In this document: one piece after another, positions 34,899 through 46,516 of the stretch
Layout of the letters: each line of letters opens with the position of its first letter
Numbering within the stretch: the first letter of the stretch is position 1
Assembly (NCBI GenBank): GCA_963718755.1
Contig: OY970376.1
Span: forward strand, 1,302,001-1,366,000
Reading direction: 5' to 3'
Source: VRUE01 sp963718755
GTDB lineage: Bacteria > Actinomycetota > Thermoleophilia > Solirubrobacterales > 70-9
DNA length: 64,000 nt
Translations under genes and position numbers: made by a program
Notes under the pieces: generated by a model
Seen by the model: only the letters and a program-made list of their open reading frames with translations
Databases searched by the model: none
What the model was told of the DNA's origin: nothing

Positions 34899-36005
34899 TT
34901 GAAGCTGACCACCAAACGCGATGAGCTTGTCTCGAAGCTGTCGATCGTCTCGCGAGCAGTTTCAACCCGCGCCGCGACCCAGGCCCTCTCGGGAATTCTC
35001 CTCAGCGCCTCCGAGGATGGGGTCGCGATGGCGGCAACCGACGGGGAGATGGGATTGCGCACGAGGATGGAGGCGGAGGTCGAGGGGACTGGCTCGGTGC
35101 TGCTTCCCGGTCGGCTGCTGTCCGAGCTCGCCCGCTCGCTCGGTGATGCGAACGTCGAGATCGAGTTGCGCGAGTCCGAGCGAGACGTCGAGATTCGCAG
35201 TGGTGGCTCCAGCTTCCACCTCCGAGTCCTCCCCAGCGAGGACTTCCCGAACCTCCCCGAGCAGGGATCCGAGCCGCTGAAGATTCCGGCCAAGGCGTTG
35301 GCCGAGACGGTCGAGCTGGTCGCACCGGCTGCCTCACGCGATGACATGCGACCGGTGCTCACCGGCGTCCTGGTGACCGCCACGGGCCAGGAGATGACGA
35401 TGGTCGCCACCGACTCCTACCGGCTCGCCGTCAAGCGCACCGAGCTGGAGAGCGCGATCGGCGGTGAGCTCGAGGCCAACATTCCGGCCAAGGCGCTGCG
35501 CGAGCTCGGCCGCCTGGTCGCGGCCGCAGGGCTCGACGACGTCGGCGTCAGCCTGCTGCCGAACCAGGCTGTTTTCAGGGCAGGGGACGTCCTCCTCAAC
35601 ACGAGGCTGATCGACGGCCAGTTCCCCAACTTTCGACAACTCCTGCCGGAGTCCTACGAGCACGACGTGCGACTGCCGCGCCCGGAATTCCTCGAGGTGG
35701 CTCGCCGCGTCAGCCAGCTCGCGCAACGCAACGCCCCGCTGCGGCTCTCGCTCTCGCAGGGGGAGCTGAAGATCTCCGCCTCGACCCCCGACGTCGGCGA
35801 CGCCGAAGAGACGATGCCGGCGGCGTTCGAGGGGGAGCCGCTGGAGATCGGCTTCAACCCGGAGTTCCTGCGCGACGGAATCGAGAGCGTCGAGGGCGAC
35901 GAGGTGATGCTGCGGCTGATCTCGCCGCTTCGTCCCGGCCTGCTGCAGCCGGTTGACAACGAAGACTTCCGCTACCTGGTGATGCCGATCCGCCTCAACG
36001 TGTAG
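34899..36005 (+). CDS. dnaN: DNA polymerase III beta sliding clamp
   Basis: 368 residues, TTG start behind AGAGGA. Three clamp-fold repeats are recognisable: start KLTTKRDELVSKLSIVSRAV, the middle FRAGDVLLNTRLIDGQFPNF (about 227-246), and the C-terminal YLVMPIRL. The ring-shaped dimer tethers the replicase. It lies 11 nt before recF. Confidence 0.96.
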   Translation: MKLTTKRDELVSKLSIVSRAVSTRAATQALSGILLSASEDGVAMAATDGEMGLRTRMEAEVEGTGSVLLPGRLLSELARSLGDANVEIELRESERDVEIRSGGSSFHLRVLPSEDFPNLPEQGSEPLKIPAKALAETVELVAPAASRDDMRPVLTGVLVTATGQEMTMVATDSYRLAVKRTELESAIGGELEANIPAKALRELGRLVAAAGLDDVGVSLLPNQAVFRAGDVLLNTRLIDGQFPNFRQLLPESYEHDVRLPRPEFLEVARRVSQLAQRNAPLRLSLSQGELKISASTPDVGDAEETMPAAFEGEPLEIGFNPEFLRDGIESVEGDEVMLRLISPLRPGLLQPVDNEDFRYLVMPIRLNV

Positions 36006-36016
36006 GCGGTGGGCCG

Positions 36017-37105
36017 GTGCTGGTCACCGCCGTAGAAGCGAAGCCGCTGCGCAGCCTGAGTGACTCGCGGATCGAGCTGGGGGAGGGGATCGCCAGCCTG
36101 ATCGGACCCAACGGCGCCGGCAAGACCAACCTGCTCGAGGCCCTCTACTTTGCCCTCACCGGGCGTTCCTTCCGCACCTCCGACCGCCGCGAGCTGATCC
36201 CCTTTGGCGGCGACTTTGCCCGCGCCGAGGTAACGATCGGTGATGAGGATGGCGTCGAGCACCGGCTGCTTGCCTCGGTCAGCCGCGCGGAGGGGCGCCG
36301 CCACCTGCTCGACGGCAACGCCGGCGAGCCCGCCGACCTGGCCAGGCAGCGGCCGCCGGTCGCGGTCTTCTCGCCCGATCGCCTGGCACTGGTCAAGGGC
36401 CCGCCGGCGGAGCGCCGCGCCCACCTCGACCGCTTCGTGGCAGCGCGCTGGCCTACGCGCGCGGGTTTGAGGCAGCGCTACGGCCAGGCGCTGGCCCAGC
36501 GCAACGCCCTGGTGGCCCGCCTCGCGGCCGGCCGGCCGGCCGCCGACCTCGAGGTCTGGGACACGACCCTGGCCGAGGCCGCCGAGGCCTTGATCGCCGC
36601 GCGGGCCGAGGCGGTGGCTGAGCTGGCGACACCGTTCGCCGCCGCCGCCGCCGACCTCGGGCTTCCTGGCAGCGCCGCCCTCGGGTACGCGCCGCGCGCC
36701 GTGGGGTCCGTCGCGGAGATCTGCGCTGGGCTGGCGGAGCGCCGCGAGGCGGATCTGCGTCTCGGCCGCACGTCCTGGGGCCCCCACTTGGACGAGCTGA
36801 AGATCTCGGTGGGGGAGCGGTCCCTGCGCCGCTATGGATCGCAGGGACAGCAACGCGCAGGGCTTCTCTCGCTGCTCTTCGCCGAGCGCGAGGCACTGCT
36901 CTCGGCCCGCCGCGTCTCGCCGTTGCTGCTGCTCGACGACGTGATGAGCGAGCTCGATCAGCAACGCCGCGAGCGTTTGGTCGAACGCCTCCAGCGCGGC
37001 GGGCAGTCTCTGATCACCGCCGCCGCCGAGGAGTCGGTTCCCGCCGCCGCGCTGGAGCGAGTGGTGCGGATGCCGTTCGACGTCGCCCACACAGCCGCAG
37101 CATGA
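36017..37105 (+). CDS. recF: DNA replication and repair protein RecF
   Basis: 362 residues, GTG start. Walker A GPNGAGKTNLLEALYFALTG (about 32-51), signature GSQGQQRAGLLSL (about 274-286) and Walker B LLLDDVMSELD (about 307-317). An SMC-like ATPase that loads RecA at gaps. The stop overlaps the next gene's ATG. Confidence 0.96.
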   Translation: MLVTAVEAKPLRSLSDSRIELGEGIASLIGPNGAGKTNLLEALYFALTGRSFRTSDRRELIPFGGDFARAEVTIGDEDGVEHRLLASVSRAEGRRHLLDGNAGEPADLARQRPPVAVFSPDRLALVKGPPAERRAHLDRFVAARWPTRAGLRQRYGQALAQRNALVARLAAGRPAADLEVWDTTLAEAAEALIAARAEAVAELATPFAAAAADLGLPGSAALGYAPRAVGSVAEICAGLAERREADLRLGRTSWGPHLDELKISVGERSLRRYGSQGQQRAGLLSLLFAEREALLSARRVSPLLLLDDVMSELDQQRRERLVERLQRGGQSLITAAAEESVPAAALERVVRMPFDVAHTAAA

Positions 37106-37401
37106 GCCGCCGCCGCGCTCCACGCCCGGCCTCCGAGGCGCTCCGTGCCGCGCGCCGGCAAGCTGCGCCGAAGACGCGGCTGGCGGCGACGCAGTCGGTG
37201 TGGGAGGAGGTCGTCGGCGCGCGTGTAGCGGCGGTGGCTCAGCCGGTTTCCGAACGCGACGGAGAGGTCACCATCAGCTGCCAGGACCCGGTCTGGATGC
37301 AGGAGCTCGACCTGATGCAGGAGCAGCTCCGCCAGGGTTTATGCGAGCGACTCGGCGACGGGGCTCCACGCAGTTTGCGCTTTCGTGTGAAAGACGCTTG
37401 A
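37102..37401 (+). CDS. DciA-like replication protein (DUF721)
   Basis: 99 residues with a basic N-terminus, then VWEEVVGARVAAVAQPVSER and VTISCQDPVWMQELDLM, matching the DUF721/DciA family. DciA loads or activates the replicative helicase in bacteria lacking DnaC. ATGA overlap with recF and location before gyrB follow the usual actinobacterial order. Confidence 0.88.
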   Translation: MSRRRAPRPASEALRAARRQAAPKTRLAATQSVWEEVVGARVAAVAQPVSERDGEVTISCQDPVWMQELDLMQEQLRQGLCERLGDGAPRSLRFRVKDA

Positions 37402-37474
37402 CTCAAGCCAGAATTTTCCGCGATTTGCAGGGATTTCTTTGCCTAGCGACGGGGTTTCCAGGGTCCCGAACTGG

Positions 37475-37480
37475 TATCCT
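37475..37480 (+). promoter_or_regulatory. candidate -10 box upstream of gyrB
   Basis: TATCCT lies about 92 nt before the gyrB start and about 21 nt before the terminator-like hairpin. If used, the hairpin would be in the gyrB leader. Confidence 0.3.
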
Positions 37481-37501
37481 TATGTCAACTCGAATTTCTG
37501 G

Positions 37502-37547
37502 CCCCGACTCGGCGCGTCGAGAGCGCTAAGCGGTCGGGGTTTTCTTT
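37502..37547 (+). terminator. intrinsic terminator or attenuator before gyrB
   Basis: CCCCGAC (37502-37508) pairs with GTCGGGG (37533-37539), directly followed by TTTTCTTT. This is a textbook terminator shape. It lies 100 nt after the dciA stop and 20 nt before the gyrB start, so it either ends the dnaN-recF-dciA transcript or attenuates gyrB. Confidence 0.75.
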
Positions 37548-37566
37548 GAGACGCGGAAAGGATCAG

Positions 37567-39996
37567 TTGCCCAAGACGAACGAGAACGCCGACGGGGGAC
37601 AGGCGAAGAAAGACTCCTACGGCGCCAAGGACATCACCGTCCTCGAGGGCCTGGAAGCCGTCCGCAAGCGGCCCGGCATGTACATCGGCTCGACCGGGCC
37701 GCGGGGGCTCCATCACCTTGTCTACGAGGTCGTCGACAACTCGGTCGACGAGGCGATCGCCGGGCACTGCTCCGAAGTCCGTGTCGTCCTCCATCCCGAT
37801 GACAGCTGCACCGTGTCCGATGACGGCCGGGGCATCCCGGTCGAAGAACTGAAGAAGGAGAAAAGGCCGGCGGCCGAGGTCGTGCTGACCACGCTGCACG
37901 CCGGCGGCAAGTTCGGCGACGGCGGCGGCTACAAAGTCTCCGGTGGCCTGCACGGGGTAGGCGTCTCGGTTGTCAACGCGCTCTCCGAGAAGCTGCATCT
38001 GGCGATCAGCCGGGACGGACAGGTCTGGAGCCAGGATTACGAGCGCGGCAAGCCGCAGGGCCCGCTGACCGCGGGTGCCGCAGCGGAGAAGACCGGCACG
38101 ACGCTGACCTTCCAGCCCGACGCGGAAATCTTCGAGGAGGTCGAGTTCGACTTCCAGACGCTCGCCGAGCGGTTGCGCGAGACCGCCTTCCTCACCCGCG
38201 GGCTGAAGATCGAGCTGATCGACGAGCGCGGCCAGACCAACAGCGTCACCTTCCAGTACGAGGGCGGGATCGAGGACTTCGTCCGCCATCTCAACGAGAA
38301 CAAGGACACGCTGCACCCCAAGACGATCTTCTTCGAGGGCGAGGAGGATGAGGGCCAGGTCGAGGTGGCGATGCAGTGGAACGGCTCCTACCAGGAGTCG
38401 ATCTTCAGCTTCGCCAACAACATCAACACCCACGAGGGCGGCTCGCACCTCTCCGGCTTCCGCTCGGCGCTGACCCGCACCCTCAACGCCTACGCCCGTA
38501 ACAAAGGTTTGCTCAAGGAGAAAGACGAGAACCTCGGCGGCGAGGACGTGCGCGAGGGCTTGACCGCGGTGATCTCGGTCAAGCTGCACGACCCGCAGTT
38601 CGAGGGCCAGACCAAGACCAAACTCGGCAACCCGCCGATTCGGGGCCTGGTCGAGGAGACGGTCAACCGCAAGCTGGCCGAGTTCTTCGAGGAGAACCCA
38701 GGTGACGCGCGGCGGATCATCAACAAGGCGATCGATGCCTCCCGCGCTCGTGACGCCGCTCGTAAAGCGCGAGACCTGACTCGCCGCAAGTCGGCACTGG
38801 AGAACTCGACCCTGCCGGGGAAGCTGGCCGACTGCACGGTCAAGGACCCGCGCGACGCTGAGCTGTTCGTGGTCGAGGGTGATTCAGCGGGCGGCTCGGC
38901 CAAGCAGGCCCGCGACCGCTCGACCCAGGCGGTCCTGCCCCTGCGAGGAAAGATCATCAACGTCGAGAAGAGCCGCATCGACAAGGTGCTGGCCAACACC
39001 GAGGTGCAGGCGCTGATCACGGCGATCGGCACCGGCGTCCATGAAGAGTTCAACTTGGAGGACGCGAGGTACCACAAAATCGTCATGGCGACGGACGCCG
39101 ACGTCGACGGTGCGCACATCCGCACCTTGGTCCTCACCTTCCTCTACCGGCAGATGCCGGAGCTGATCGACGCCGGCTACGTCTACATCGCCAAACCGCC
39201 GCTCTACCGGGTCAAACAGGGAAACCAGGAGACCTACCTGGAGCGCGAGTCAGAACTCGAGGAGCTGTTGCTGCGCGACAAGCTCGAGGAGATCGAGGTC
39301 ATTGACGTGAACGGCAAGGGGACGAAGCTGAGCAAGAGCCGCTGGCAGAGCTACACCCGCCGGGCGAAAGAGTACGAGGGCTGGGGATCCTCGCTGCAGG
39401 CCGAGTTCGGACACGAGACCGTGCGCTTCCTCGAGGAGTCGAGCTTGCTCGACGAAGAGGTCGCGACGGTGGCCGGTGCGCGCAAGGTTCTCAGCGCCAA
39501 GGCCGCCGAGGGCGAGCCCTTCGACACCGAGGTCGTCGAGGACTCCGACGCCGGCCTGGTGGTGAAGGCGATCGAACGCAAGAGCGGCCTGGCTCGCACC
39601 CACCGCCTTCCCCACGAGCTCTTCGAGCATCACGATTACCGCAAATTTGCCGAGGTGCACGCGGCCTTGCTGAAGCAAGTCGGCAGACCGCCATTCGAGG
39701 TTCGCTACAGCGGCCGCACCTCGGAGGCGCTCTCCTTCCAGGCCCTCCGATCCGCTGTGCTCGAGCTCGCCCGCCACGGCGTTCAGCTGACCCGCTTCAA
39801 GGGTCTCGGCGAGATGAATGCCGACCAGCTGCGTGAGACGACGATGGATCCGGCAACCCGCACCCTGGCGCGCGTAACGCTCGATGACGCGACCGCCGCC
39901 GATCAAATCTTCTCGATGCTGATGGGCGACCAGGTAGGGCCAAGGCGCGACTTCATCGAGAGCAACGCGAAGGACGTGAAGTTCCTTGACGTCTAA
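37567..39996 (+). CDS. gyrB: DNA gyrase subunit B
   Basis: 809 residues. GHKL ATP site: VDNSVDEAIAGH (about 58-69), DDGRGIPVE (about 85-93), GGLHGVGVSVVNALS (about 127-141). TOPRIM: VVEGDSAGGSAKQARDR (about 434-450), PLRGKIINVEK and DADVDGAHI (about 511-519). TTG 37567 is chosen because GGAAAGGA precedes it; TTG 37546 sits in the T-tract of the hairpin. Works with GyrA, 15 nt downstream. Confidence 0.96.
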   Translation: MPKTNENADGGQAKKDSYGAKDITVLEGLEAVRKRPGMYIGSTGPRGLHHLVYEVVDNSVDEAIAGHCSEVRVVLHPDDSCTVSDDGRGIPVEELKKEKRPAAEVVLTTLHAGGKFGDGGGYKVSGGLHGVGVSVVNALSEKLHLAISRDGQVWSQDYERGKPQGPLTAGAAAEKTGTTLTFQPDAEIFEEVEFDFQTLAERLRETAFLTRGLKIELIDERGQTNSVTFQYEGGIEDFVRHLNENKDTLHPKTIFFEGEEDEGQVEVAMQWNGSYQESIFSFANNINTHEGGSHLSGFRSALTRTLNAYARNKGLLKEKDENLGGEDVREGLTAVISVKLHDPQFEGQTKTKLGNPPIRGLVEETVNRKLAEFFEENPGDARRIINKAIDASRARDAARKARDLTRRKSALENSTLPGKLADCTVKDPRDAELFVVEGDSAGGSAKQARDRSTQAVLPLRGKIINVEKSRIDKVLANTEVQALITAIGTGVHEEFNLEDARYHKIVMATDADVDGAHIRTLVLTFLYRQMPELIDAGYVYIAKPPLYRVKQGNQETYLERESELEELLLRDKLEEIEVIDVNGKGTKLSKSRWQSYTRRAKEYEGWGSSLQAEFGHETVRFLEESSLLDEEVATVAGARKVLSAKAAEGEPFDTEVVEDSDAGLVVKAIERKSGLARTHRLPHELFEHHDYRKFAEVHAALLKQVGRPPFEVRYSGRTSEALSFQALRSAVLELARHGVQLTRFKGLGEMNADQLRETTMDPATRTLARVTLDDATAADQIFSMLMGDQVGPRRDFIESNAKDVKFLDV

Positions 39997-40011
39997 GGAG
40001 GACGGGCGCTG

Positions 40012-42521
<2,510 letters not shown>

Positions 42522-42537
<16 letters not shown>

Positions 42538-42649
42538 GTCCGCTTGCGCCTAGCACCGGCAAAGGCCGGTGCAATCAGGACCGGCGGCAAAGCCGCCGGG
42601 GAATACGCAACGAGTTGTGGAGGCTTATCGGACCTACCCCGAATCCCCG
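42522..42649. repeat. palindromic element, family 2 copy 1 (gyrA end)
   Basis: Perfect 21-nt arms (42522-42542, which includes the gyrA stop, and 42629-42649). The core has GCCTAGCACCGGC (42548-42560) with its partner GCCGGTGC, a second small stem of CGGCGG/CCGCCG, and GCAACGAGTTGTGGAGGC (42607-42624). The same three parts occur in reverse orientation in the copy at 42799. Confidence 0.92.
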
Positions 42650-42798
42650 CACACCAGCGCTTGCAGCTAAACCAGCGACCGAGGTTCGTTCGCTTCCAGC
42701 TCTCGACCGGCGACGGGGCAACTTTTTCGCAAAGCTTCTGAGGGACCATGCCGTCAGCGTTGAAGCCGTGCTTTCGTCCCTACTTAGGCGTGTGGGTC
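42650..42798. other. spacer between two palindromic elements, nothing recognised
   Basis: 149 nt between the two family-2 elements. No supported gene, tRNA or promoter. It contains AACTTTTTCGCAAAG, a small imperfect A/T-rich inverted stretch. Confidence 0.4.
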
Positions 42799-42926
42799 GG
42801 GAGGATGGGGGTCACCTCACGGGCGCCTCCACAACTCGTTGCATATATCCGGGCGGCGGTAGCCGCCCTCCAAATTGCACCGGCAAAGCCGGTGCTAGGC
42901 AACCGGGAGGTGACCCCCATCCTCCC
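42799..42926. repeat. palindromic element, family 2 copy 2 (inverted)
   Basis: Perfect 20-nt arms (42799-42818 and 42907-42926), different from copy 1. Its core is the reverse complement of copy 1: GCCTCCACAACTCGTTGC (42825-42842), a GGCGGCGGTAGCCGCC stem, and GCCGGTGCTAGGC (42888-42900). It ends 10 nt before the stop of the HNH gene. Confidence 0.92.
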
Positions 42927-42936
42927 CTGCGACCGG

Positions 42937-43443
42937 CTAAGCAGCCACAGGTAAGTACTGCTGCCAGGCCGGAGGAATGTTCGGACTGGCAACTTGGATG
43001 AAGATGCTCGGCCCCGGCGCCTTGGGCGACTTCTTCGGGTGCATCTGGATCTCGTGCGGCAGCCGGTTCCCCTTGCGGCGGTTGCAGCTGGCGCAGGCGG
43101 CGACGATGTTGCCCCAGACCGACTTGCCGCCGCGGCTGCGGGGGATGACGTGGTCGACGGTCAGGCCCGATTTGGTCGAGCCGCAGTACTGGCAGGTCCA
43201 GGCGTCGCGGGCGAGGACGGCGCGGCGGGTGATCTTGCGCCGGTGCGCCTCGCGGGGGACGCGCACGTAGCTGACCAGGCGGATCACGTCGGGGCGCTCG
43301 AGCGTCATGTGCTCGGAGTGGATTGCCCCCTCGCGCCGCTCCAACAGCTCGGCTTTTTCCTTGAGCAATAAGACAGCAGCCCGTCTCAACGTGCAAACGT
43401 TGATTGGCTCGTAGGTTGCGTTCAAAACGAGCACACGTGCCAT
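42937..43443 (-). CDS. HNH endonuclease domain protein
   Basis: 168 residues. CQYCGSTKSGLTVDHVIPRS (about 88-107) and CASCNRRKGNRLP (about 121-133) form a CxxC-HNH-CxxC zinc/nuclease core, with DHVIPRSRGG carrying the catalytic His. The N-terminus VLVLNATYEPINVCTLRRA is shared by a widespread stand-alone actinobacterial HNH family of unclear role. No intron, intein or phage genes surround it. Confidence 0.9.
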   Translation of the reverse strand: MARVLVLNATYEPINVCTLRRAAVLLLKEKAELLERREGAIHSEHMTLERPDVIRLVSYVRVPREAHRRKITRRAVLARDAWTCQYCGSTKSGLTVDHVIPRSRGGKSVWGNIVAACASCNRRKGNRLPHEIQMHPKKSPKAPGPSIFIQVASPNIPPAWQQYLPVAA

Positions 43444-43470
43444 CTTGCTCGCGAATTCTACGCAGGCGGG

Positions 43471-44307
43471 CTAACCAATCGGGTAGGAGCCGAGAATCCT
43501 CACGCTCTCGGCCTTCGCCCTGAGCGCCTCGAGCGCCTCAGCGACGGGCGGCTCGTCTACCGCCCCCTCCAGGTCACAGAAGAACATGTAGCGGCCCAGG
43601 CCTTGGCGGGCAGGGCGGGACTCGATCCGGGAAAGGTTGACCGCGCGGCTGGAGAACTCCTGAAGCGCGTCGACAAGCGCGCCGGGGTGGTCGGCGCCGA
43701 GCTCGGAGAAGACGAGCGAGGTCCGCCATGGCCCCTCTCCCTCCGGCTCCGTGTCCCCCGGGGCGATCCAGACGAAGCGGGTGACGTTGTCGGCCTCGTC
43801 CTCGATCCCCTCGCGCAGGACGATGCAGCCGTAGAGGTCGGCGGCGGCGCGGGCGCCGATCGCCGCCCAGGGCCGCACCGACTCGCCGACCATTCGCACC
43901 GCCTCGGCCGTGCTGCTGACGCTGCGCCGTTCGACCCCGGGAAGGTGCTCGCGCAGGAAGCCGGCGCACTGGGCGAGCGGCTGTGGGTGGGAGAGGATCG
44001 CCGACACCTGCTCCAGCTCGATCCCCTCGCGAGCGATCAGGTGGGCGTGGACGCGGAAGTCGTGCTCACCGACGATCGTCACCGCCGCGGTGTCGAAGGC
44101 GAGCGTGTCGAGCGTGCTGCGCACCGACCCCTCGATCGAGTTCTCGAACGGCACCAACGCCCGCTCCGCCTCACCCCGCTCGACCGCGACGATCGCGTCG
44201 TGGACGGTAGGCGTCCGCAGCGCCTCGATCTCCTGACCTTCCGGCAAGGCCTCGCGCAGCGCGTCTTCAGTAAACGTCCCAGCTGGACCTAGGAAGGAGA
44301 TTTTCAT
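43471..44307 (-). CDS. pheA: prephenate dehydratase
   Basis: 278 residues. FLGPAGTFTEDAL at the start, ALVPFENSIEGSV (about 50-62), then the TRFVW motif (about 176-180) and an ACT domain in the last 85 residues (SLVFSELGADHPGALVDALQ, ESRPARQGLGRYMFFCDLEG), which binds phenylalanine for feedback. Converts prephenate to phenylpyruvate. Confidence 0.96.
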   Translation of the reverse strand: MKISFLGPAGTFTEDALREALPEGQEIEALRTPTVHDAIVAVERGEAERALVPFENSIEGSVRSTLDTLAFDTAAVTIVGEHDFRVHAHLIAREGIELEQVSAILSHPQPLAQCAGFLREHLPGVERRSVSSTAEAVRMVGESVRPWAAIGARAAADLYGCIVLREGIEDEADNVTRFVWIAPGDTEPEGEGPWRTSLVFSELGADHPGALVDALQEFSSRAVNLSRIESRPARQGLGRYMFFCDLEGAVDEPPVAEALEALRAKAESVRILGSYPIG

Positions 44308-44336
44308 CTACAGAAACGGCGGCTGTGTTGGGGGTA

Positions 44337-44469
44337 GGCGCGCGGGGTGGCTCTGATGGAGCCTCGCGAAGCGGCTCCGCAGAGTAATTCAGACCGCGAA
44401 GCGGTCCAACATAGTGAGCGAAGCGACAGCGAAGCGAACATAGGCTCCAGCAGAGCCACCCCGCGCGCC
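44337..44469. repeat. palindromic element, family 3 copy 2
   Basis: Arms of 27 nt (44337-44363 and 44443-44469) pair with one mismatch. The core 44394-44447 (CCGCGAAGCGGTCC..., ACATAGGCTCC) closely matches 31625-31678. It fills the gap between the pheA start and the stop of the next minus-strand gene, 4 nt from that stop. Confidence 0.92.
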
Positions 44470-44473
44470 CTTC

Positions 44474-45511
44474 TCATTCAAAGACGACGGTGTACGACGC
44501 TTCGTTGTTTTCGGAGACTTCCTCGCCCGGCACCGGCTCCACTTCGACTTCCAACGTCGCTTCACCTTTTGGCGCGGGGGTCAGCGGAATCACCACCGTT
44601 TCGGTCGCCCCGGCTTCGATGCTGCTGATGTCGCCGGCGAGGGTTTTGCCGTTGGCGGTGACCGAGACCGTCACGCCGTTCTCGGTCGATTCACCCTGGT
44701 TTTGCACTTCCACTTCCACTTCAGGCGTTTCTTCTGCCGTCACCGAGGTGGTTCCTTCAGGCGTCAGTTCAGTGCCGTTGACGCTGGTCCCGAGCAGCCC
44801 CAGGCCGTGTACGCCCGGCGTCGCCGCACTGGTCGAGCCGCTGACTGCGCCGAGAGCTTCGGCGATGGCGGTTTCGTCGAGCCACTCGGTGCCATCCGGC
44901 ACGAAGACGCTCTCCGGCACGTCCTCGCCTTCGATCCCATCGCCGGCGAGGACGGCGTCGATTTCGGGACGGGCGACGGTGGCGTAGAGGATGTCGCTGG
45001 CGTACAGCTTGCCCATCTGGTTGGCGATCGCCGCGGTCGCTTTCTCCGAGCCGACGTCGCCCAGGGCCGTGCTCACCTTGTCGGCGATCTCGGCCATCGC
45101 GCTGCCGCGCAGCTCGTAGACCAGCTCCAGCGTGCGCTGGGCGTCGCTCATGTCGCCGGGCGTGTCGAGTGCGTCGACCCGGGCCACATAGTTGTCCATC
45201 GCGCTGCGGTCGGCGTTGACCTCGGCGACAAAGTCGGTGACAGAGAGGCTGCCGGGGTCCGAGAGCTTGTCGAAGAACGATTTGCTGGTCTGGTCGGTCT
45301 CTTCGATGATCTGGGTGACGTTGTTTGCGTAGTCCTTCAACGCCCGCTCCTTGCGAGCGTTGAGGCAACCGCGCACGCCGAGCACGAGCAGGATCAGGAC
45401 CAGCAAGCCTGCGCCGAGGGCGAGCCCTCGGCGCAACAGGATCTGTTGCCGTTCGGGACGACGTTGCGGGCGCGGTCTGCGCCCCGGCCGGGATGCGAGC
45501 GAATCCTCCAA
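44474..45511 (-). CDS. membrane-anchored protein with CARDB-like C-terminal domain
   Basis: 345 residues from TTG 45511. A basic Arg-rich N-terminus and one membrane helix (about 32-50) are followed by a helical extracytoplasmic region (about 60-190). The C-terminal beta domain (VEVEVQNQGESTENGVTVSV, NNEASYTVVFE) has the CARDB adhesion-like pattern. It diverges from the kinase gene at 45524, 12 nt away. Possible cell-surface sensor or scaffold; function unknown. Confidence 0.75.
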   Translation of the reverse strand: MEDSLASRPGRRPRPQRRPERQQILLRRGLALGAGLLVLILLVLGVRGCLNARKERALKDYANNVTQIIEETDQTSKSFFDKLSDPGSLSVTDFVAEVNADRSAMDNYVARVDALDTPGDMSDAQRTLELVYELRGSAMAEIADKVSTALGDVGSEKATAAIANQMGKLYASDILYATVARPEIDAVLAGDGIEGEDVPESVFVPDGTEWLDETAIAEALGAVSGSTSAATPGVHGLGLLGTSVNGTELTPEGTTSVTAEETPEVEVEVQNQGESTENGVTVSVTANGKTLAGDISSIEAGATETVVIPLTPAPKGEATLEVEVEPVPGEEVSENNEASYTVVFE

Positions 45512-45523
45512 GTAGCAGGGAGT

Positions 45524-46486
45524 ATGTCGCAGGAGGAAGCGGATTCGCGACGAAGTCGGATAGAGCTCGTGGTCGGCACCCTCGTCCTCAACCGTTTCCT
45601 GATCGAGCGCCGCATCGGCAGCGGCGGCTTCGGCGTGGTCTACGAGGCCTGGGATGGACGCCTCGAGCGAACGGTCGCGGTCAAGGCGATCGAATCTCGC
45701 GGGGAGTCCGGCAAACGGGTTCTGCGCGAGGCCCAGGCCGCGGCGCGGCTCAATCACCCGGGCATCGTGACGCTCTATGAGATGGGGGAGGAGGACGGCA
45801 ACGCACTGCTCGTCACCGAGCTGGTCGAGGGCAGGACCCTGGCCCGGCTCAGCCGTGAGGGCGCCCTCAGCGACCGCGAGATCGGCGAGATCGGCGCCGA
45901 CCTCTGCGAGGCGCTCGACCACGCGCACTCACGCGGAGTCGTCCATCGCGACATCAAGCCGCAGAACGTCGTCGTCGCGCCCGAGGGCGAGTTCCGCGCC
46001 AAGCTGATGGATTTCGGCATCGCTCGCCTCTCGGACTCTGCCGCCCTGACCGTTCCCGGTGACGTCGTCGGCACCCTTGCCTACATGTCTCCGGAGCAGG
46101 CCGAGGGTCAGGCCGCCGGGCCCGAGGCGGACGTCTACTCGCTGGCCCTGACGCTGTACGAGTGCTGGGGCGGCGAGAACCCCAACCGCCGCGCGACCCC
46201 CGCCGCAACGGCCCGGGCGATCGGCGCTCGCCTCCGTCCTCTGCGCCGCCTCCGCCCCGACCTGCCGCGCGACCTCAGCGACGCGATCGATGCCGCGCTC
46301 CAACCCCGCCCCTCGCGCCGGCCGGCCCTGGAGGAGCTGGGCAGCGCGATCGAGGAGGCACTCGACCGCCTCGCCGACGATCTTCCCGCAACCCGCGCCC
46401 CGCTCGGCCTGCGCCTCGGGGCTGTGGCTGCCGCCGCGACGCTCGGCGCCTGGCTGGCGCTGGGCCACGGAGCCTTCCTCCCCTAG
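45524..46486 (+). CDS. serine/threonine protein kinase without PASTA domains
   Basis: 320 residues. Glycine loop GSGGFG (32-37), ATP lysine Lys54, HRDIKPQN (141-148), DFG (163-165) and the activation segment GTLAYMSPEQAEG. One C-terminal membrane helix (about 297-318) leaves almost nothing outside, so signals probably come from within the membrane or a partner. ATG 45524 follows AGGGAG. It heads the FHA-phosphatase-RodA-PbpA-PknB block. Confidence 0.92.
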   Translation: MSQEEADSRRSRIELVVGTLVLNRFLIERRIGSGGFGVVYEAWDGRLERTVAVKAIESRGESGKRVLREAQAAARLNHPGIVTLYEMGEEDGNALLVTELVEGRTLARLSREGALSDREIGEIGADLCEALDHAHSRGVVHRDIKPQNVVVAPEGEFRAKLMDFGIARLSDSAALTVPGDVVGTLAYMSPEQAEGQAAGPEADVYSLALTLYECWGGENPNRRATPAATARAIGARLRPLRRLRPDLPRDLSDAIDAALQPRPSRRPALEELGSAIEEALDRLADDLPATRAPLGLRLGAVAAAATLGAWLALGHGAFLP

Positions 46487-46516
46487 CCCTACCTCTAGGA
46501 TTTCCCGATCAGCGTC

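Noticed and set aside
42841..42850. GCATATATCC as a fifth copy of the CATATCTG hairpin
   Set aside because: It lacks the CTG...TTCTT part, the GGA/GGA loop and the stem; it belongs to the family-2 palindrome.
42937..43443. HNH gene as a homing endonuclease in an intron or intein
   Set aside because: Neighbouring genes are uninterrupted and the protein matches a stand-alone actinobacterial HNH family.
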